64,000 bases of DNA from Mesorhizobium sp. YC-39 (GTDB lineage Bacteria > Pseudomonadota > Alphaproteobacteria > Rhizobiales > Rhizobiaceae), in assembly GCF_025753795.1 (NCBI RefSeq), contig NZ_JAOWPS010000003.1, forward strand, positions 186,001 through 250,000, given 5' to 3'. Below the pieces are notes generated by a model, which had not been told where the DNA came from, made no database searches, and saw only the letters and a list, made by a program, of their open reading frames with translations. The position numbers were made by a program, and so were the translations under genes. How positions within the stretch are numbered: position 1 is the stretch's first letter; each line of letters begins with the position of its first letter. Below are positions 61,306 through 64,000 of this stretch, piece after piece.

Positions 61306-61560
61306 TTACTTGATGTAAACGAGCACGTAGCGGTTGTTATAGGGCTGGTAGTATTTCGTACCGCATTTCCAAACGACGATACCGCCGCTGTAAGTGGTCT
61401 TTACGCACCCTTTGGGCAGGGTGTTGATGTAGACGGTTGTCCTCTGGATGACGACTGTCTTTGCTGCCGCCACACCGACCACGCCGTTGCCGGCAACCGA
61501 CGAGAGCGCGAGCATGCCGCAAACAGCGACCGCGCGAGCGAACAGACTGCGATTGATCAT
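61306..61560 (-). CDS. small exported protein of unknown function
   Basis: An 84-residue protein with a signal peptide (~1-33, ending GVAAA). The mature part is tyrosine-rich with two Cys (KGCVKTTY, VWKCGTKYY). ATG 61560 follows AGGAGGGG. It lies between tRNA-Leu and the decayed tRNA copy, so it may be carried by the segment inserted there. Family not known. Confidence 0.75.
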   Translation of the reverse strand: MINRSLFARAVAVCGMLALSSVAGNGVVGVAAAKTVVIQRTTVYINTLPKGCVKTTYSGGIVVWKCGTKYYQPYNNRYVLVYIK

Positions 61561-61655
61561 GGACTTTCCCCTCCTTTTCCCCTTTTTCCTTTCCTGTGCT
61601 GCCCCAGCGTCAGCCTATCAGCAATCCCTAATGGGCTCAACGAACCTGAAAACAG

Positions 61656-61695
61656 TCCCTCTCTGATCGTGCGGGTTCGATTTCCGTCCGCACCA
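61656..61695 (+). repeat. decayed copy of the tRNA-Leu 3' half
   Basis: The 40 bases from TCCCTCTCTGATCGTGCGGG onward to the final CCGCACCA match the 3' part of the tRNA-Leu at 61122-61160 with two substitutions and a three-base loss in the acceptor arm. This is the usual trace of an integrase-type attachment site or of a duplication. It cannot fold as a tRNA. Confidence 0.85.
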
Positions 61696-61718
61696 GCAAC
61701 AATGGCGGTCGTTCGTGG

Positions 61719-62708
61719 TTAGATGTGGCCGGCAGCGGCAAGTGCGGCCCTGTGCCAGCGTGCAAACCTGCCCGGCGGGCACTTCAGATAGCGGGATGCG
61801 GCAATGTCCCATCGCGCGCCCAGCTCACGATCGAATGCCGGCGGGTCGAATTGCTGCAGGCCGCTGCGGGGATAGATCGTGAATTCTCCAAAGACCGGTT
61901 CGCCTGCGTCTTCGTAGAAATCGACCCGTATCATGTCGAATTCGCCGCCCAGGGTTTCGGCGGCCTCGACCATGCGCGAAAAGCTTTCCGGCCTGGCAAT
62001 TTCCAGCGTTGCGTCGATGCCGGCCTGGGCGACTGCCAGCCGCCGCCAATCGCGATCGAAAAGTGCCGTTTTGCGGACGCTCGAGCGGAAGGCGGTGACC
62101 ACGACAAGAGCGACACGGCCGGCGACCACATTGAACTTGTAGTCGATGGGCTGATAGCCCTGATCCTTGCCGACCAGCGCCTCGATGAAAACCTTGCGCT
62201 TGATATGAGCGTAGCTGCGTTCCAGCTTGCGGTCGCCATAGGTCTCGCCGAGATGCCGGGTCATGTCGGCAATGATGGCGTCGCCGTCGACCTGGGCAGG
62301 ATCCGCAACGACGGCATTCATGGCGCAGCCGTGATTGCATTTGACGATGTAGGGGACCTGCAATTCATTGAAGGGGATGTCGCGCGGGTTGTCGCCTTGC
62401 CACAGCACCGCTGGGACATGCAGCCAGGGGAGCCGATCCCTGACGAACTCCTTGGCTTTCAGCTTGTCGAGCACGACCGCAAATCGCGGGTCGTCATCGA
62501 AAATCTTGCGCCAATGTATCTTCTCCGTGAAGGCCGCCGGGGCGGCGAAGTTCGGCAGATGCCGCATCCTTTCGAAGAAGCGCTGAGTCAGGCGCCGGTA
62601 ACGGACCAGCAGCGCGACATTCAAGACCAGAAGAAACGCCTTCGCGCCAACGCGTTTCAGCCGGCCCGGCTGCTGGCGCGCTCCCTCGCGATGTCCAGGC
62701 CCATGCAT
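61719..62708 (-). CDS. TupA-like ATP-grasp protein
   Basis: A 329-residue protein of the TupA-like ATP-grasp family, often called glycosyltransferase. LNVALLVRYRRLTQRFFERM begins it, then FTEKIHWRKIFDDDPRFAVVLDKL, VPYIVKCNHG and IRVDFYEDAGEPVFGEFTIYP with the metal-side E and the C-terminal FGEFTIYP motif. These proteins add amino acids or like groups to cell-surface polymers. The start ATG lies 3 bases after the nudK stop, so the two are one operon. Confidence 0.88.
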   Translation of the reverse strand: MHGPGHREGARQQPGRLKRVGAKAFLLVLNVALLVRYRRLTQRFFERMRHLPNFAAPAAFTEKIHWRKIFDDDPRFAVVLDKLKAKEFVRDRLPWLHVPAVLWQGDNPRDIPFNELQVPYIVKCNHGCAMNAVVADPAQVDGDAIIADMTRHLGETYGDRKLERSYAHIKRKVFIEALVGKDQGYQPIDYKFNVVAGRVALVVVTAFRSSVRKTALFDRDWRRLAVAQAGIDATLEIARPESFSRMVEAAETLGGEFDMIRVDFYEDAGEPVFGEFTIYPRSGLQQFDPPAFDRELGARWDIAASRYLKCPPGRFARWHRAALAAAGHI

Positions 62709-62711
62709 GGA

Positions 62712-63290
62712 TCAAGCCCGGATCGGGTTCAGCTTCAGGTGCTGGATCAGGATGATCGTCTTGGCATCGACGATGCGGCCGTCGGCGATGCCGGCCAGAG
62801 CTTCGTCGAGCGGCATCTCAAGCACTTCGATGTCCTCGCCTTCTTCCGCCGCACCGCCACCGGCCGAAATGCGGTCGGCGGGCGAATAACGCGCGATGAA
62901 GAACCAAAGCCGCTCGGTCACGCTGCCGGGGCTCATGTAAGGCGCAAACAGCCGCTCCACGTCCTTCAGCCGATAGCCGAGTTCCTCCTCGGCCTCCTTG
63001 CGGATGCAGGTTTCCGGATCGTTTTCGTCGAGCAGTCCGGCGCAGGCCTCGATCAGCGGCTCGCGGTGGCCGGTGACATAGGCCGGGTAGCGGAACTGCC
63101 GCACCAGAAGCACCGTCGAGCGCTGCGGATCGTAAGGCAGGATCACCGCACCGTCGCCACGATCGTAGGTCTGGCGGATCTGCGTCTCCCACTGCCCGTC
63201 GCGCCGGCGATAATCGAGGATGGTCTTTTTCAGGACCGCCCAGTCGTCGGAGAGAATTTCCTCTGAGCGGATGCGTATGCGATCTTCCAT
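62712..63290 (-). CDS. nudK: NudK-like GDP-mannose pyrophosphatase
   Basis: A 192-residue Nudix hydrolase. The Nudix box is CAGLLDENDPETCIRKEAEE (E-E pair in KEAEEELGY), and the flanking VYDRG-type TYDRGDGAVILPYD, LLVRQFRYPAYVTGH and LFAPYMSPGSVTERL follow the E. coli NudK pattern closely. NudK hydrolyses GDP-mannose; this fits a role in sugar-nucleotide recycling with the TupA-like protein. ATG 63290 is chosen by comparison with the family. Confidence 0.9.
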   Translation of the reverse strand: MEDRIRIRSEEILSDDWAVLKKTILDYRRRDGQWETQIRQTYDRGDGAVILPYDPQRSTVLLVRQFRYPAYVTGHREPLIEACAGLLDENDPETCIRKEAEEELGYRLKDVERLFAPYMSPGSVTERLWFFIARYSPADRISAGGGAAEEGEDIEVLEMPLDEALAGIADGRIVDAKTIILIQHLKLNPIRA

Positions 63291-63529
63291 GAACGGACTC
63301 CTGCTGCCGGCAGCGCGAGGACTGCGGCGCCGCGCGTCTTTCCGGACGCTCAAAGGATGCTGCGGCACCGACGATTTTCGGTCATGCGTTAGCCTCGAAC
63401 CGGTTTTTGCGCAATCCTGATAGCGATTGGCCTGACAGTGATTGGTCCAGAGCGCGTTTCACCGCCTCGTGTCTGGCGCAGGCGCAATCCATTGCCTAAA
63501 TAGCGACGACCCTCCCGGAGCTGATTTTG

Positions 63530-64000
63530 ATGACCACATCCCTTTTCCAGCCGATCACGCTTGACGGCCTCACCTTCCCGAACCGCATAGCGGTCGCGCC
63601 GATGTGCCAGTATTCCGCCGATGACGGTTCGGCCAGCGACTGGCACCTGTATCACTGGATGAATCTCGCCATGTCCGGCGCCGGCATGGTCACGGTCGAG
63701 ATGACCGACGTCGAGCGCCGCGGCCGCATCTCGCATGGCTGCCTCGGTCTTTATTCCGAAGACAACGAGGCTGCCGCCCGGCGCACGCTGGACGCCGCCA
63801 AGCGCGTCGCCGCCCCCGGCACGAAATTCGGCACCCAGCTTGCTCATGCCGGCCGCAAGGCTTCCAACCAGAAACCGTGGGAAGGCGGCGGACCGCTGAA
63901 GCCGGATCAGGACCCGTGGCCGATCGTGTCTGCATCGGCAATTGCCTACGACACGGGCTGGCAGGTGCCGCGGGCGCTGGAGGACGACGAGATCCTGCAC
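63530..64000 (+). CDS. NADH:flavin oxidoreductase / Old Yellow Enzyme (partial)
   Basis: An open frame of 157 codons to the right edge. It begins LFQPITLDGLTFPNRIAVAP, followed by MCQYSADDGSASDWHLYHW and QLAHAGRKAS, the FMN-binding signature of YqjM-type NADPH dehydrogenases of the OYE family. The enzyme would reduce activated C=C bonds. ATG 63530 lies after a weak GGAG. The C-terminal half lies beyond the window. Confidence 0.92.
   Translation, partial: MTTSLFQPITLDGLTFPNRIAVAPMCQYSADDGSASDWHLYHWMNLAMSGAGMVTVEMTDVERRGRISHGCLGLYSEDNEAAARRTLDAAKRVAAPGTKFGTQLAHAGRKASNQKPWEGGGPLKPDQDPWPIVSASAIAYDTGWQVPRALEDDEILH

Overview
The window is high-GC chromosomal DNA from an alphaproteobacterium of the order Hyphomicrobiales (Rhizobiales), most probably Mesorhizobium or a close relative. 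This genus-level call is inference, based on protein wording and gene order, such as aroQ-accB-accC-aat followed by DUF2155 and NDUFA12 genes, RNase E with a large S1 insertion, and a CysE of about 280 residues. It is supported by two families of palindromic intergenic repeats of the rhizobial type. Nearly all of it is ordinary core genome, densely packed. I see no prophage, insertion sequence, CRISPR array or rRNA. There is one intact tRNA, tRNA-Leu(UAA), with a decayed copy of its 3' half about 500 bp downstream.

Layout. 0-10 kb: the tail of an unknown gene, a cupin protein, a diguanylate cyclase with LytS-type membrane region and two PAS domains, then a TetR regulator divergent from a five-gene operon (polyamine-type ABC importer plus an MBL-fold hydrolase) with twin palindromic operator-like sites between them, and a nucleotide-sugar epimerase/decarboxylase. 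10-15 kb: NAD kinase, an RhlE-type DEAD-box helicase, an exported protein of unknown function, an OmpA-type lipoprotein, a GFA-family zinc protein and a small exported Cys-rich protein. 15-24 kb: a minus-strand group amiC - PBP1A - prfB (prfB carries a classic +1 programmed frameshift site) and, divergently, RNase E with a long leader. 24-35 kb: glutaminase/aminotransferase pair, M48 protease with TPR, DsbA-like thiol oxidoreductase, aroQ-accB-accC-aat, SnoaL-like, DUF2155 and NDUFA12 proteins, and panB-panC. 35-43 kb: GT39 glycosyltransferase, gatB-GNAT, a YjhX-type small protein, CBS protein, rhomboid protease, then a PAS_5 protein, a tandem PilZ protein and a LapG-like (BTLCP) cysteine protease. 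43-50 kb: gamma carbonic anhydrase, small membrane proteins, DUF3126, cysE, HD-type hydrolase and a minus-strand operon (double cold-shock protein, DUF192, alpha/beta hydrolase, GNAT). Three of the four repeat elements of one family lie here. 50-60 kb: glyoxalase, DUF2218, ilvA-DUF1697, two tandem paralogous lipoprotein hydrolases (DUF900), VOC protein, adenine deaminase, an exported alpha/beta hydrolase and an Omp25/31-like porin. 60-64 kb: tRNA-Leu region with small ORFs, a nudK-TupA-like ATP-grasp pair, and the start of an Old-Yellow-Enzyme gene that runs off the end.

How the genes work together. Cell envelope and surface functions recur (PBP1A, amidase, OmpA lipoprotein, M48 protease, DsbA-like, GT39, porin, TupA-like). 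So do c-di-GMP-related proteins (GGDEF, tandem PilZ, LapG-like protease) and post-transcriptional control (RNase E, DEAD helicase, cold-shock protein, RF2). The least understood parts are the TetR/ABC/MBL module, the PAS_5-PilZ-BTLCP neighbourhood, the lipoprotein hydrolase duplication, the repeat elements and the tRNA-Leu remnant.
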